A stretch of DNA of 52,799 bases from Prevotella sp. KH2C16 (lineage in GTDB: Bacteria; Bacteroidota; Bacteroidia; Bacteroidales; Bacteroidaceae), in the NCBI RefSeq assembly GCF_900113305.1, contig NZ_FOOW01000020.1:1-52799 (forward strand), given 5' to 3'. How positions within the stretch are numbered: the first letter of the stretch is position 1; each line of letters begins with the position of its first letter. A program made the translations under genes and the position numbers. Positions 29,104-36,987 of the stretch are shown one piece after another. The notes under the pieces are model-generated. The model was not told the DNA's origin. It searched no databases and saw only the letters and a list, made by a program, of their open reading frames with translations.

Positions 29104-30607
29104 TATAAAATGGCAGAAACGATTTGAGGTTTGGCGAAGCGACTGGAACTTATTTTGCAAAGAAGTTTTGCTTGTAAATCTTGATAAAGAGCAACGAGAG
29201 ATAATAAGTGCATTACAAACAAACAAAATGATTGCAGTTGCAAGCGGAACGAGTCGCGGCAAGGATTTCGTTGCTGCTTGTGCCGCTATGTGCTTTATGT
29301 ATCTCACTCCAAGATGGGACAAAAATCATAGACTTGTAGAAAATACTAAGATAGCAATGACCGCTCCAACGGGGCGTCAGTGCATAAACATTATGATACC
29401 AGAGGTAAGTCGTTTGTTTAGAAATGCAAAAGTCTTGCCAGGTAGAATGTTGTCTGATGGTATTAGAACGAACAATGCCGAATGGTTTTTGACCGCATTT
29501 AAGGCTTCAGATGATAATACAGAGGCTTGGTCTGGCTTTCATGCAGTAAATACGATGTTCATAGTAACAGAAGCTTCAGGTGTAAGCGAAACCACCTTTA
29601 ACGCTATCGAGGGAAATTTGCAAGGCAATTCACGATTGCTTTTAGTGTTTAACCCAAACGTCACTACTGGATATGCTGCAAAAGCCATGAAGTCTTCTCG
29701 TTTCAAGAAGTTTCGTCTAAACTCACTTAATGCTGAAAATGTTGTCAGAAAGCAGAATGTTATCCCCGGCCAAGTCGATTACGAGTGGGTAAAGGATAAG
29801 GTAGAAAACTGGTGTACCATTGTTCAAGAGGATGATTTCGATGAGGGTGAGGGAGATTTCAAATGGGAAGGTTTATATTATCGGCCCAACGACTTGTTCC
29901 GTATCAAGGTTCTTGGATTATTTCCGAAAGCAACAGAAGATACCCTCATACCTATGTACTGGCTGGAACTTGCACATAAGAGGTGGGAAAAGCTGCAATC
30001 AGAGAAGTTTGTGTCAAGGAAACATCCTCTTGTTGGTATTGATGTTGCAGGTATGGGCCGTGATAGCAGTTGTTTTGTCCCACGCTATGGGAACTATGTA
30101 CCAGAGATTAAAATACATCAGTCTGGAGGAAAGGCTGACCACATGAAAGTAGCTGGCGAAGCTGTACAATGGCTACGTGATGATAAAGCAAAAGTAATGA
30201 TAGATACCATCGGTGAGGGTGCTGGTGTTTATGCACGCTTGGAGGAACTTGGTTACCATAACGCCTACTCCTGCAAATTCTCAGAGGGAACAAGAGGGCT
30301 GCATGATATAACTGGGCTGTATGAGTTTGCCAATATGAGAGCCTATTGCTATTGGGCTGTAAGGGATTGGCTTAACCCGAAGAATGGTTTTAATCCAGCA
30401 TTACCTCCATGCGACGAGTTAGATGCGGAACTGACAGAAATTCATTGGTCGTTCCAAAGTAGTGGAAGTATTATCATCGAGCCCAAGGAAGATATAAAAT
30501 CGAGGCTTAAACGAAGTCCGGATAGGGCTGATGCGCTGGCTTCTACTTTCTATCCGAAAGCAAAAGATTATGTAGATGATGCTTGGATATTGCAGAATGT
30601 TTTGTAA
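29093..30607 (+). CDS. Terminase large subunit
   Basis: 504 residues from ATG 29093. The ATPase part has an atypical Walker A, VASGTSRGKDF (~50-60), a Walker B region TMFIVTEASG and motif III-like LLLVFNPN. The C-terminal RNase-H-like nuclease has the metal residues in VGIDVAGMGRDSSCFV (~314), VMIDTIGEGAGVYARL and SPDRADALAST. It cuts and pumps phage DNA into heads. Two hairpins and a terminator follow the stop, so packaging genes end here. Confidence 0.95.
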   Translation: MKIDIKWQKRFEVWRSDWNLFCKEVLLVNLDKEQREIISALQTNKMIAVASGTSRGKDFVAACAAMCFMYLTPRWDKNHRLVENTKIAMTAPTGRQCINIMIPEVSRLFRNAKVLPGRMLSDGIRTNNAEWFLTAFKASDDNTEAWSGFHAVNTMFIVTEASGVSETTFNAIEGNLQGNSRLLLVFNPNVTTGYAAKAMKSSRFKKFRLNSLNAENVVRKQNVIPGQVDYEWVKDKVENWCTIVQEDDFDEGEGDFKWEGLYYRPNDLFRIKVLGLFPKATEDTLIPMYWLELAHKRWEKLQSEKFVSRKHPLVGIDVAGMGRDSSCFVPRYGNYVPEIKIHQSGGKADHMKVAGEAVQWLRDDKAKVMIDTIGEGAGVYARLEELGYHNAYSCKFSEGTRGLHDITGLYEFANMRAYCYWAVRDWLNPKNGFNPALPPCDELDAELTEIHWSFQSSGSIIIEPKEDIKSRLKRSPDRADALASTFYPKAKDYVDDAWILQNVL

Positions 30608-30616
30608 CTTTGTAGC

Positions 30617-30689
30617 GAAATCTCAGTTTTTCTGACGATTTCATTGCTCTTAGTGTGTTTGTCCGTGATGGATAGACACACTTTTTGTT
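30617..30689 (+). terminator. Hairpin plus rho-independent terminator after terminase
   Basis: The first hairpin pairs GAAATC-TCAG with CTGA-(C)-GATTTC around a T5 loop (30617-30641). The second, at 30652-30682, pairs 13 nt with wobbles (AGTGTGTTTGTCC / GGATAGACACACT), has a 5-nt loop and is followed by TTTT. The sequence between them reads, on the other strand, as the phage start context CACACTAAGAGCA-ATG. Confidence 0.8.
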
Positions 30690-30698
30690 GCATAACTT

Positions 30699-30773
30699 AA
30701 AGTTAAATAATCTTTAAACCATTAATTTTCAGCGAGTTATATTTGGTCCTTTCGTAAAAAATGGCTACCTTTA
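30699..30773 (+). promoter_or_regulatory. Accessory promoter repeat, copy 3
   Basis: It has the same elements as the copies at 14851 and 37568: GTTAAATAATCTTTAA, then TTTG at 30742-30745 and TACCTTTA at 30766-30773 (20-nt spacing), with the same ACAATAACAATTAAAA leader. It drives the small gene at 30814. Confidence 0.75.
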
Positions 30774-30813
30774 CATTATAAAAATAAAACAATAACAATT
30801 AAAAGTAAGAGCA

Positions 30814-30990
30814 ATGAAAGAGTTAGAAGATTACAATTACAAGGTTACATACTTGGATTATTTGAAATGTATGGCTTTTGTTAGAATAGCTGATGATGCG
30901 ATTCTATATACAAGCGATAGTGAGCAGTTGGTTACAACTTTTGCAGATGGTTTCTGTACTGCAAAGAACGAAAAGTTTTACATTGAATAA
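30814..30990 (+). CDS. 58-residue hypothetical protein
   Basis: MKELEDYNYKVTYLDYLKC... is mixed alpha/beta with FVRIADDAILYTSDSEQL. It starts in GTAAGAGCA-ATG behind promoter copy 3, like the genes after the other copies. It is followed by a GGCAGG/CCTGCC hairpin (30997-31016) without a T tract. Not recognised. Confidence 0.5.
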   Translation: MKELEDYNYKVTYLDYLKCMAFVRIADDAILYTSDSEQLVTTFADGFCTAKNEKFYIE

Positions 30991-31032
30991 GGCAACGGCA
31001 GGCTAACCTCCCTGCCAATAGATGATAGAGCA

Positions 31033-31329
31033 ATGAAGAAGAATCAGAAAATTTTTAGAGTTGTCATCGTAAAAGGTGGCGAAATTATATGGGCAAGTAG
31101 TAAGTTCTTCGCAACAGAACAGAGTGCAATCAACGACATAGAAGAACGTGTATCTGAATGGCGAAATACCTATAAGGTTGAAAAGTACTCTCAGCATCCT
31201 TGGGATTCTTTTCAAATGAATGAGGGCGAAACGCCAATATGGCTTACAGTACACATGATAGCGAATGTGATAAACGAGAAGAAGTACGCAAAATCAACTT
31301 ATGGGGTTGTAGAATACGAGTTGATGTAA
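31033..31329 (+). CDS. Hypothetical protein
   Basis: 98 residues with a beta strand-rich first part (IFRVVIVKGGEIIWASSKFF) and a helix (TEQSAINDIEERVSEWRNTY). It starts in GATAGAGCA-ATG. Unknown family; possibly a small host-interaction protein by location between packaging and head genes. Confidence 0.5.
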   Translation: MKKNQKIFRVVIVKGGEIIWASSKFFATEQSAINDIEERVSEWRNTYKVEKYSQHPWDSFQMNEGETPIWLTVHMIANVINEKKYAKSTYGVVEYELM

Positions 31330-31339
31330 GGGTAGCAAT

Positions 31340-31585
31340 ATGGAATCAATAATAGTTCATCTCAATTCTGTGGTAGCTCATTCTGCTACTAATACTCCAG
31401 CTATAAAGTTTAACGAACTAAGGCAGCTTGCGAGGAAAGAAACGGTAGAAATAATTTTCAAAGACGATTGGTGTCGTATCATAGCAAGGCACTCTCGTAA
31501 GGTAAAAGTTCCAAAGAAGGCCATTGCTTCATCTGATGGGCTTGTTAAATGGATAGAAGAAAGAATTAAATCAGCATGGAAATAA
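31340..31585 (+). CDS. Hypothetical protein
   Basis: 81 residues with two patterns: NELRQLARKETVEIIFKDDWCRIIA and KVPKKAIASSDGLVKWIEERI. The two halves look like a small alpha/beta domain. It begins 10 nt after the previous stop. Not recognised. Confidence 0.45.
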   Translation: MESIIVHLNSVVAHSATNTPAIKFNELRQLARKETVEIIFKDDWCRIIARHSRKVKVPKKAIASSDGLVKWIEERIKSAWK

Positions 31586-31615
31586 AATCACAGAAGAAGA
31601 TATTCAAAGATTAGT

Positions 31616-31846
31616 TTGTACAGAAAAACAGAAAAGGCAAAAGCCTTGTTGAAAGCAGGGGAGTTCTTGAAGGCACTTGCAATTATTAAAACTTTCAGGC
31701 TTGGATTCACTAAAGAAGAAAAGAGAAGTATCGAAATTGCTTACGAATGTTTAAGGGGACATGAGGTTTTCTATCTTTCACTCGTAATAGATGTAGATAA
31801 AGAAATTGAACGAACTCGTCAGCTGCTCGTTGATAAGTATTTTTGA
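31616..31846 (+). CDS. TPR-like helical protein, paralogue of 16983; non-ATG start
   Basis: 76 residues whose core TEKAKALLKAGEFLKALAI then IKTFRLGFTKEEKRSIEIAYE matches the gene at 16983. In-frame from the last stop (31583-31585) there is no ATG; the first usable start is TTG 31616, just before the aligned region. So it either uses TTG or lost its start. The reading frame itself is intact, arguing against recent decay. It ends right before a terminator. Confidence 0.5.
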   Translation: MYRKTEKAKALLKAGEFLKALAIIKTFRLGFTKEEKRSIEIAYECLRGHEVFYLSLVIDVDKEIERTRQLLVDKYF

Positions 31847-31860
31847 GAATTGTTATTGTT

Positions 31861-31894
31861 AGGCAGTTGTTTGTGAAGATAGCTGCCTTTTTTT
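31861..31894 (+). terminator. Rho-independent terminator
   Basis: Stem AGGCAGTT/AGCTGCCT (8 bp with one wobble), 12-nt loop, then TTTTTT. It isolates the small-gene operon from the portal promoter just downstream. Confidence 0.8.
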
Positions 31895-31919
31895 GTCCTC
31901 TTAAAAAAAGTCATTATTT

Positions 31920-31951
31920 ATTTGTTAATCAAATAATTTTAACTATATTTG
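31920..31951 (+). promoter_or_regulatory. Late promoter with palindrome (portal operon)
   Basis: ATTTGTTAATCAAAT at 31920-31934 (arms ATTTG/CAAAT) overlaps the -33 TTTG at 31921. The -7 box TATATTTG is at 31944-31951, spaced 19 nt. Sequences nearly identical from the palindrome to the -7 box occur at 39561 and 50591. Confidence 0.8.
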
Positions 31952-31975
31952 TAGCTGTAATTACAAGTATACTTT

Positions 31976-33421
31976 ATGGTTGATTTTAGTTCAATAGATT
32001 TTGATAATCGGAATATATCAGAAACCATTTCTTTATTAAAAGATAAGTCGGTATCTGTACCATCGTGGGATAAGCTAAAGAAAGACTACGAGCCTACACT
32101 TCATGCTATTTTGTCTGACACAACGACCTTGAAAGACAAAATTAGAAGTGATGGGCAGGTGGATAAGTCGGCTCGTATAATCGTCGGTTTGGAAAAACTG
32201 CACGTTAAGAGAATGGCAGAGTTTACATTCTCAATACCTGTTAAGCGTGTGTACTCCAATATTGAAGGCAATGACACAAGAAAGCAAATCAGTAAAGCGA
32301 TAGAAGCCATTTATCGTAAAGTTCACATATACAGCGAGAATATTAAGCGGGCAAAAGCATTATATGCATCTTGTGAAATATTTACAGTATGGTATGCAGT
32401 TAAAAAAACTAATACTCTTTACGGCTTCCAAAGTGATTATAAGTTGAAATGCAAGACTTTTTCTCCTATGAGTGGCGTACACCTCTATCCGTTGCTGAAC
32501 GAAATGGATGATATGCTCGCGATGTCTTTTGAATATACTAAGAAAGTAAAAGATAAGGAGGTAACTTATTTTGAAACTTACACAGAGGATAAGCACTACA
32601 TTTGGAAACAAGGTCTTGACAGCGGAGGCTGGGAATCTGTGCTTACGCAAATTACCGAAGATGGAGAAATAGCCAATGGAGAAGATATTGTCTTGAAGAA
32701 GATACCAGGTATCTACGCTTGGAAGTCAGAACCTGTCTATGATGGACTGTCTTCGTTTCGATCAGAAATTGAATACTCTCTTTCTCGAAATTCTAACGTT
32801 ATTGCTTATAATTCAGCTCCGCTTTTGAAAGTGTCTGGTGGCCTTAAAGGTCAAGAAGAAAAGGGAGAGGCGTATCGAATTTTCCGATGTGAAACTGGTG
32901 GAGATGTTTCTTATGTATCTTGGTCTCAGTCCATTGAAGCTTTGAAGTACCATGTTGATAAAATGGAGAAGTTGTACTGGGCGCAGGCACAGATACCAGA
33001 CATTTCATTTGAGAACATGAAAGGGCTTGGAAACATAGGCTATGAAGCACGTCAGGCTTTACTCACAGATGCTCATCTTAGGATTGACGATGAGAAAGAA
33101 ATGTGGATCGAGTTTCTTGAAAGAGAGTGTAACGTTATTAAGGCTTTTTTGAAAGTGATGAACACAAAGTGGAAAGATGAGATTGATAATGTCGTAGTAG
33201 AACATGTGATCACTCCATATATTCAGAATGACGAGCTTGCAGATATAAACAAGAGAATGAAAGCCAACGGCAATAAGCCTATAGAAAGCCAGTTGGAGTC
33301 AATTCAGAAGTACGGAAAGAGTTCTGATGCTGCTGCCACATTGAAGCAGATACAGGAGGAAAACGCTGTCGAGGCATCACAGAGTGCTTCTGCATTTAAC
33401 TTGGATAATCAAGTGTTATGA
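31976..33421 (+). CDS. Portal protein
   Basis: 481 residues, in the position and with the features of SPP1-type (Gp6-like) portals: N-terminal DKIRSDGQVDKSARIIVGLEK, a central VVERHIWKQG-like beta region (YTEDKHYIWKQGLDSGGWE), and a clip/stem region ending with a long C-terminal helix (ELADINKRMKANGNKPIESQ). The segment NSNVIAYNSAPLLKVSGGLKG and LRIDDEKEMWIEFLEREC are typical. It forms the dodecameric channel at the head vertex through which the terminase packs DNA. It begins 25 nt after a late promoter. Confidence 0.85.
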   Translation: MVDFSSIDFDNRNISETISLLKDKSVSVPSWDKLKKDYEPTLHAILSDTTTLKDKIRSDGQVDKSARIIVGLEKLHVKRMAEFTFSIPVKRVYSNIEGNDTRKQISKAIEAIYRKVHIYSENIKRAKALYASCEIFTVWYAVKKTNTLYGFQSDYKLKCKTFSPMSGVHLYPLLNEMDDMLAMSFEYTKKVKDKEVTYFETYTEDKHYIWKQGLDSGGWESVLTQITEDGEIANGEDIVLKKIPGIYAWKSEPVYDGLSSFRSEIEYSLSRNSNVIAYNSAPLLKVSGGLKGQEEKGEAYRIFRCETGGDVSYVSWSQSIEALKYHVDKMEKLYWAQAQIPDISFENMKGLGNIGYEARQALLTDAHLRIDDEKEMWIEFLERECNVIKAFLKVMNTKWKDEIDNVVVEHVITPYIQNDELADINKRMKANGNKPIESQLESIQKYGKSSDAAATLKQIQEENAVEASQSASAFNLDNQVL

Positions 33422-33606
33422 CCATAGAAGAAGCAAAGAGAAAGAAACTTGAAATGGAGCAGAAGATTTCTGCTGCTTTGAAAGAGTTTGAAGAAGCGAC
33501 AAAAATACAGGTTAAAATAGTGTATTTCTCTCGTTGTACGAAAAGCAATGATTTTGGAGTGGAAGAGGATTATAATTATAATGTAGAAGTTGATATTAAA
33601 TTATGA
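33418..33606 (+). CDS. Small helical protein in head operon
   Basis: 62 residues overlapping the portal stop by 4 nt (ATGA). A charged helix (TIEEAKRKKLEMEQKISAALKEFEEATK) is followed by two beta strands. It may be a portal or MuF assembly partner by position only. Unknown family. Confidence 0.5.
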   Translation: MTIEEAKRKKLEMEQKISAALKEFEEATKIQVKIVYFSRCTKSNDFGVEEDYNYNVEVDIKL

Positions 33607-33935
33607 AACAGAACATCGCAAAGTTACTCGTAAGATTGGCGAGCAAGATTTATCCTACATACGAGATAAAGCCTGATTATGAGGCAAAGGAAATAGCCAT
33701 TGCAGTTGCCATCACAAAGAAGAACATTAAGCAGTACAGAAGTTCATGTAAAGATAAGACTTCATATCGAAAGGGTGTTGCTGACATGGTTCGTATTCAG
33801 AAAGGTAACAACCATAGCCACATCTTTGAAGCACTTGAAAAGAATTGTCTTATAGAAGATAAGGTGTATCAGAAAGACGGAGAAAAGGTGGTGGAATCAC
33901 GCTTAAAAGTCTATGTGCGCAAGAGCGAGGAGTAA
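33603..33935 (+). CDS. Hypothetical protein in head operon
   Basis: 110 residues, basic, with AKLLVRLASKIYPTYEIKP and a KGVADMVRIQKGNNHSHIFEAL helix, ending in a beta/basic segment (RLKVYVRKSEE). It overlaps its neighbours by 4 and 23 nt, so is co-translated with the head genes. Family not recognised. Confidence 0.5.
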   Translation: MKQNIAKLLVRLASKIYPTYEIKPDYEAKEIAIAVAITKKNIKQYRSSCKDKTSYRKGVADMVRIQKGNNHSHIFEALEKNCLIEDKVYQKDGEKVVESRLKVYVRKSEE

Positions 33936-34116
33936 GGTTGCATCTAAGGAAATTCACTATTGTAGAGAGTGCTCATTTTGCGAAGTAGAAACAAAATTTG
34001 AAACACTTAGTTTGAAAGGAGAACCTACTCTCGGAAGATGTCCTCACTACACGAATAAGAAGTATTGCGTGCTATTAAGTCAAAGGGCGTGTGACAAATT
34101 CAAAATGAATGGGTAA
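33913..34116 (+). CDS. Cysteine-rich zinc-ribbon-like protein
   Basis: 67 residues with HYCRECSFCEVE, GRCPHYTNKKYC and RACDKFK. Six cysteines in a zinc-ribbon-like order resemble the gene at 21719. It sits directly before the MuF gene, overlapping by 8 nt. Unknown function. Confidence 0.55.
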   Translation: MCARARSKVASKEIHYCRECSFCEVETKFETLSLKGEPTLGRCPHYTNKKYCVLLSQRACDKFKMNG

Positions 34117-35836
34117 ACCAAGGTTGCCTAATCAGAGAAAGGCATATAAAGAATTGAGTAAACGGCTTGCAGGATATATGATGCAAGTCAGAAGCATATA
34201 TGAAAGACTTAACGAAAAGGCAGCAGCTATCGTTGAGTCTGTTGATTATGATGGTTCTATTGAGTTTTCTTTTTCTGATTACCCAGAGGTAAAACGTGAT
34301 TTGCAGTTATTGCAAAGACAGTTTGTAGGTGATATGCAAAGCCTCATCTATTCGGGTACTTCCGCAGAGTGGGCGAATAGTAATCTTTTTCAAAACATCG
34401 TAGCGAACAAGGCTTTGAAGTATTATCGTGCGCAGGTTGATGGAGAGAAGTTTAAGCACTATTTTCAAACCAATAGCGACCAACTGCAAGCGTTCCTGGC
34501 AAGACGAGACAGAGGATTAAATCTCTCTGCTAAGTTGTGGAATCAGTCGCAGATATACAAGGATTCGCTCGAAGCAACTATCTCTACCGCTGTTGAAAAA
34601 GGTATGAGTGCCGTTACCTTATCCAAGCGATTAAGTAAGTATTTACACGACTGGCCGGCACTTCAAGCAGATTATCAAGAGAAGTATAGTAAGGCTACAA
34701 GGTGCTATGATTGCGAGTATAGGTCTATCCGTTTGGCAAGGAACGAGATAAGCATTGCTTACAGAACAGCAGAACAAGAACGCTGGAAGCAGTTTGATTT
34801 CATTCTCGGATATAAGATTAAGTTGTCAGGCTCACACCCACGATATGATATTTGCGACGATTTGGTTGGCGATTATCCAAAGGATTTCAAGTTTGTCGGG
34901 TGGCATCCTAATTGCTTGTGCTACACTGTTCCTATCGTCATGAGCGAGGAAGAGTACTGGTCTGATCACAGAGAGAATAGCCCTAATATGATAACGGTTC
35001 CACCTGATAATTTTGGAAAATGGGTTTCAGAAAATTCAGAGAGAATAAATGAAGCACGCAGTCGAGGAACTTTACCTTGTTGGGTTAGGGATAATGAAAA
35101 ACATATTACTCGTGGATGGAAGAAAGAGTTTGTTTACAACGAAGCTGTTAAGCAGCAGCTTATTCAAAGAGGTTTTTGGTGGCGTAATATGGTTTCTGTG
35201 GAAGATTTTCCTAATAGTGCAATTAAGGGATTTGATGTACTGGCATTTGATAAAGTTGTAGAACAGGTTTGTGACAAAAATAGAATATTGATCAAAATTA
35301 AGCGAATAGAGGATGCTCTTGACGGGAAAGTTGCACTTAGATACTTGGGGCGTCTTGAAAATGGAAAAGAATTTGAATTATCAAGATACTTTAGGTTTGA
35401 AAAAATATCAGGAAAAAATGTCCCAGTGGTAGACCATAAGTTGTTTGTTTTACCAGAAGAATTGCAGGGTAAAGGAATTTCAAAGGAACTCATGTCTGCA
35501 ATGGTCAAGCAATACAAATCTTGTGGAATAAAAAGAGCTTATATACATGCTAATATTGATGTAGGAGGTTATTGTTGGGCAAAATATGGTGCTGTCGCAG
35601 AAAAGAAAGAAGTGGAAATGATAATAGAGAATGCTCTAAATGAGCATAAAATAAGCATTCATGAATATGCGAAAGCTAAGTCTGTGATAGAAAACTATAA
35701 AGAGTTAGTTCCGATGCAAAATTTAGCAAATATGTCCTTTGGTAGAAATATGCTAAAAGGCTCATCATGGCAAGGGTATTTAGATTTATCCAACGAAGTG
35801 CAGTTTGAATATCTTCGTGATTATTTGCACATTTAA
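34109..35836 (+). CDS. MuF-type head morphogenesis protein with C-terminal GNAT-like domain
   Basis: 575 residues. Residues ~180-285 hold the MuF domain: RLARNEISIAYRTAEQERW, then GSHPRYDICDDLVGDYP and GWHPNCLCYTVPIV. Residues ~290-345 are linker. The C-terminal part is unlike capsid proteins and contains VDHKLFVLPEELQGKGISKELMSAM followed by KRAYIHANIDVGGYCWAKYGAV, which resembles the acetyl-CoA loop and later helix of GNAT enzymes. MuF proteins of temperate phages can carry toxin-like C-terminal domains delivered with DNA. The C-terminal DNA is visibly more AT-rich than the MuF part, suggesting domain exchange. GNAT is a motif-level call. Confidence 0.75.
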   Translation: MGKPRLPNQRKAYKELSKRLAGYMMQVRSIYERLNEKAAAIVESVDYDGSIEFSFSDYPEVKRDLQLLQRQFVGDMQSLIYSGTSAEWANSNLFQNIVANKALKYYRAQVDGEKFKHYFQTNSDQLQAFLARRDRGLNLSAKLWNQSQIYKDSLEATISTAVEKGMSAVTLSKRLSKYLHDWPALQADYQEKYSKATRCYDCEYRSIRLARNEISIAYRTAEQERWKQFDFILGYKIKLSGSHPRYDICDDLVGDYPKDFKFVGWHPNCLCYTVPIVMSEEEYWSDHRENSPNMITVPPDNFGKWVSENSERINEARSRGTLPCWVRDNEKHITRGWKKEFVYNEAVKQQLIQRGFWWRNMVSVEDFPNSAIKGFDVLAFDKVVEQVCDKNRILIKIKRIEDALDGKVALRYLGRLENGKEFELSRYFRFEKISGKNVPVVDHKLFVLPEELQGKGISKELMSAMVKQYKSCGIKRAYIHANIDVGGYCWAKYGAVAEKKEVEMIIENALNEHKISIHEYAKAKSVIENYKELVPMQNLANMSFGRNMLKGSSWQGYLDLSNEVQFEYLRDYLHI

Positions 35837-35856
35837 TAACTTTTTGTATATATTTG
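35824..35856 (+). promoter_or_regulatory. Promoter inside the MuF gene end
   Basis: TTTG at 35824-35827 and TATATTTG at 35849-35856 (21-nt spacing). The ATG of the next gene is 4 nt further on, so its transcript would be almost leaderless. Confidence 0.6.
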
Positions 35857-35860
35857 CAGT

Positions 35861-36076
35861 ATGAAAGAGTTGAAAGAAGAACTGACAGCAAAGATGCACT
35901 CTGAATTTACAGTGAGTAAAGAAACAGAGATTAAGCATAAAGCAGGTTCTATGTGGAGTGTTGCAGGATTTGATTGCGATGGAACCACAATGAAAGAGTG
36001 GTGTGGCTTTTACGGGATAACCCCTCAACAAGCCCTTAAGTACAAAGACTATTGGAGAAAACTCTCAGAAAAGTAA
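35861..36076 (+). CDS. 71-residue protein in its own transcription unit; possible immunity protein
   Basis: It directly follows the MuF-GNAT gene, with its own promoter 4 nt upstream and a strong terminator on its stop. The protein is small and acidic-to-neutral: KELKEELTAKMHSEFTVSK, then MWSVAGFDCDGTTMKEWCGFYG and TPQQALKYKDYWRK. I do not recognise a family. Being separately expressed next to a toxin-like domain makes an immunity role reasonable, yet it could equally be an ordinary small phage protein. Confidence 0.55.
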   Translation: MKELKEELTAKMHSEFTVSKETEIKHKAGSMWSVAGFDCDGTTMKEWCGFYGITPQQALKYKDYWRKLSEK

Positions 36077-36098
36077 AGGCGGTGTAACAACCGCCTTT
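36075..36098. terminator. Bidirectional terminator
   Basis: Perfect 9-bp stem AAAGGCGGT/ACCGCCTTT with a 6-nt loop, lying between the convergent genes at 35861 (+) and 36108 (-). A/T runs on both sides allow it to serve either strand. Confidence 0.8.
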
Positions 36099-36107
36099 AT
36101 GATATTG

Positions 36108-36437
36108 TTATTTGAAAGCCTTTCCTAATCTGTCGCCAACGACTGCTCCGTCTTGGAACTCTGACGTTGAATAATCTACCACAGCACACATTTTTATGTC
36201 ATAAGCACCGTGCTTGATTGCATCATTTAGATAGTATCTTGCAAGAGCATCGTAATTTTGCCCTTCTATTGCATCAATAGCAATTATTAGTACATGAACA
36301 TCCGTTACCGTTGCTTTAAGAACGCTTGTTCCAGAAATGCTTTCTGCATATCTTACCGCTGCATGAGAAAGCTTTTTATTACCACCACATGCGAATAGTA
36401 TGAGCGATAATAATATAAGGAAAAGATATTTTTTCAT
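36108..36437 (-). CDS. Predicted lipoprotein
   Basis: 109 residues from ATG 36437. MKKYLFLILLSLILFACGG is a lipoprotein signal peptide: charged start, hydrophobic core and lipobox L-F-A-C, so the mature protein starts at Cys17. The mature part is a small domain with VTDVHVLIIAIDAIEGQNYD and EFQDGAVVGDRLGKAF. It is the last gene of a leftward three-gene block amid rightward late genes, typical of lysogenic-conversion cargo. A host envelope effect, such as superinfection exclusion, is possible. Not a known family. Confidence 0.65.
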   Translation of the reverse strand: MKKYLFLILLSLILFACGGNKKLSHAAVRYAESISGTSVLKATVTDVHVLIIAIDAIEGQNYDALARYYLNDAIKHGAYDIKMCAVVDYSTSEFQDGAVVGDRLGKAFK

Positions 36438-36465
36438 AATGTTTGCTTTGAAATTTGCAAATAGT

Positions 36466-36987
36466 CTAAAAATCAGAATTAGGCTCAATGTAGTGAATGG
36501 GGCCGTAATACAACACGGCATCATATTTTTTTTCGTTTTTATTATGGAATATGAAAATTTTACCAAGTGGAGCTTCTTTGTTTAATGGATTTTCCCCAAA
36601 CTCATACCGTTTGAAACCTTTTTCATCTATGTACTCTGTAAAGCTGTCAAAATACTTGTCTCTTATTGCTTTTGCAAATTCCTCTCTCTTTTTCTTTGCT
36701 TCGACAGCAGTTAATTCTACGTCAGAGAAAGCTGCTGCTGACAAATAAGATTTGTTTTCCTTGAACTGGAAATAAAAAACACCAAGCCCAAATGGAATGT
36801 TCCCTATATATCCATTAGTTACAATTATTCTCCCGTCTTGCTCCCACGTATTATCTCCGACATTCCTTTTAATTAGCGACTGTTTTACGTCTTCGTAGGA
36901 ACACCCAAAAGGAATTCCTAACACAGATTGTCCAATAGATGACAATGATATAAGTAATAATGCTAAAGCTAATAGATATTTTTTCAC
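36466..36987 (-). CDS. Secreted protein with signal peptide
   Basis: 173 residues starting at GTG 36987 that overlaps the stop of the next-upstream gene (36984) in the leftward operon. The Sec signal peptide MKKYLLALALLLISLSSIGQ is followed by a compact beta-rich domain (LGIPFGCSYEDVKQSLIKR, GYIGNIPFGLGVFYFQF). The N-terminal G-I-P-F-G-x-S/T-x-x-x-V/A-x pattern is common in Bacteroidota periplasmic proteins. Partner of the lipoprotein gene downstream. Confidence 0.65.
   Translation of the reverse strand: MKKYLLALALLLISLSSIGQSVLGIPFGCSYEDVKQSLIKRNVGDNTWEQDGRIIVTNGYIGNIPFGLGVFYFQFKENKSYLSAAAFSDVELTAVEAKKKREEFAKAIRDKYFDSFTEYIDEKGFKRYEFGENPLNKEAPLGKIFIFHNKNEKKYDAVLYYGPIHYIEPNSDF

Noticed and set aside
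31616..31846. Pseudogene call for the TTG-start paralogue
   Set aside because: The frame is intact, of normal length and similar to the other copy; an alternative start explains it more simply.
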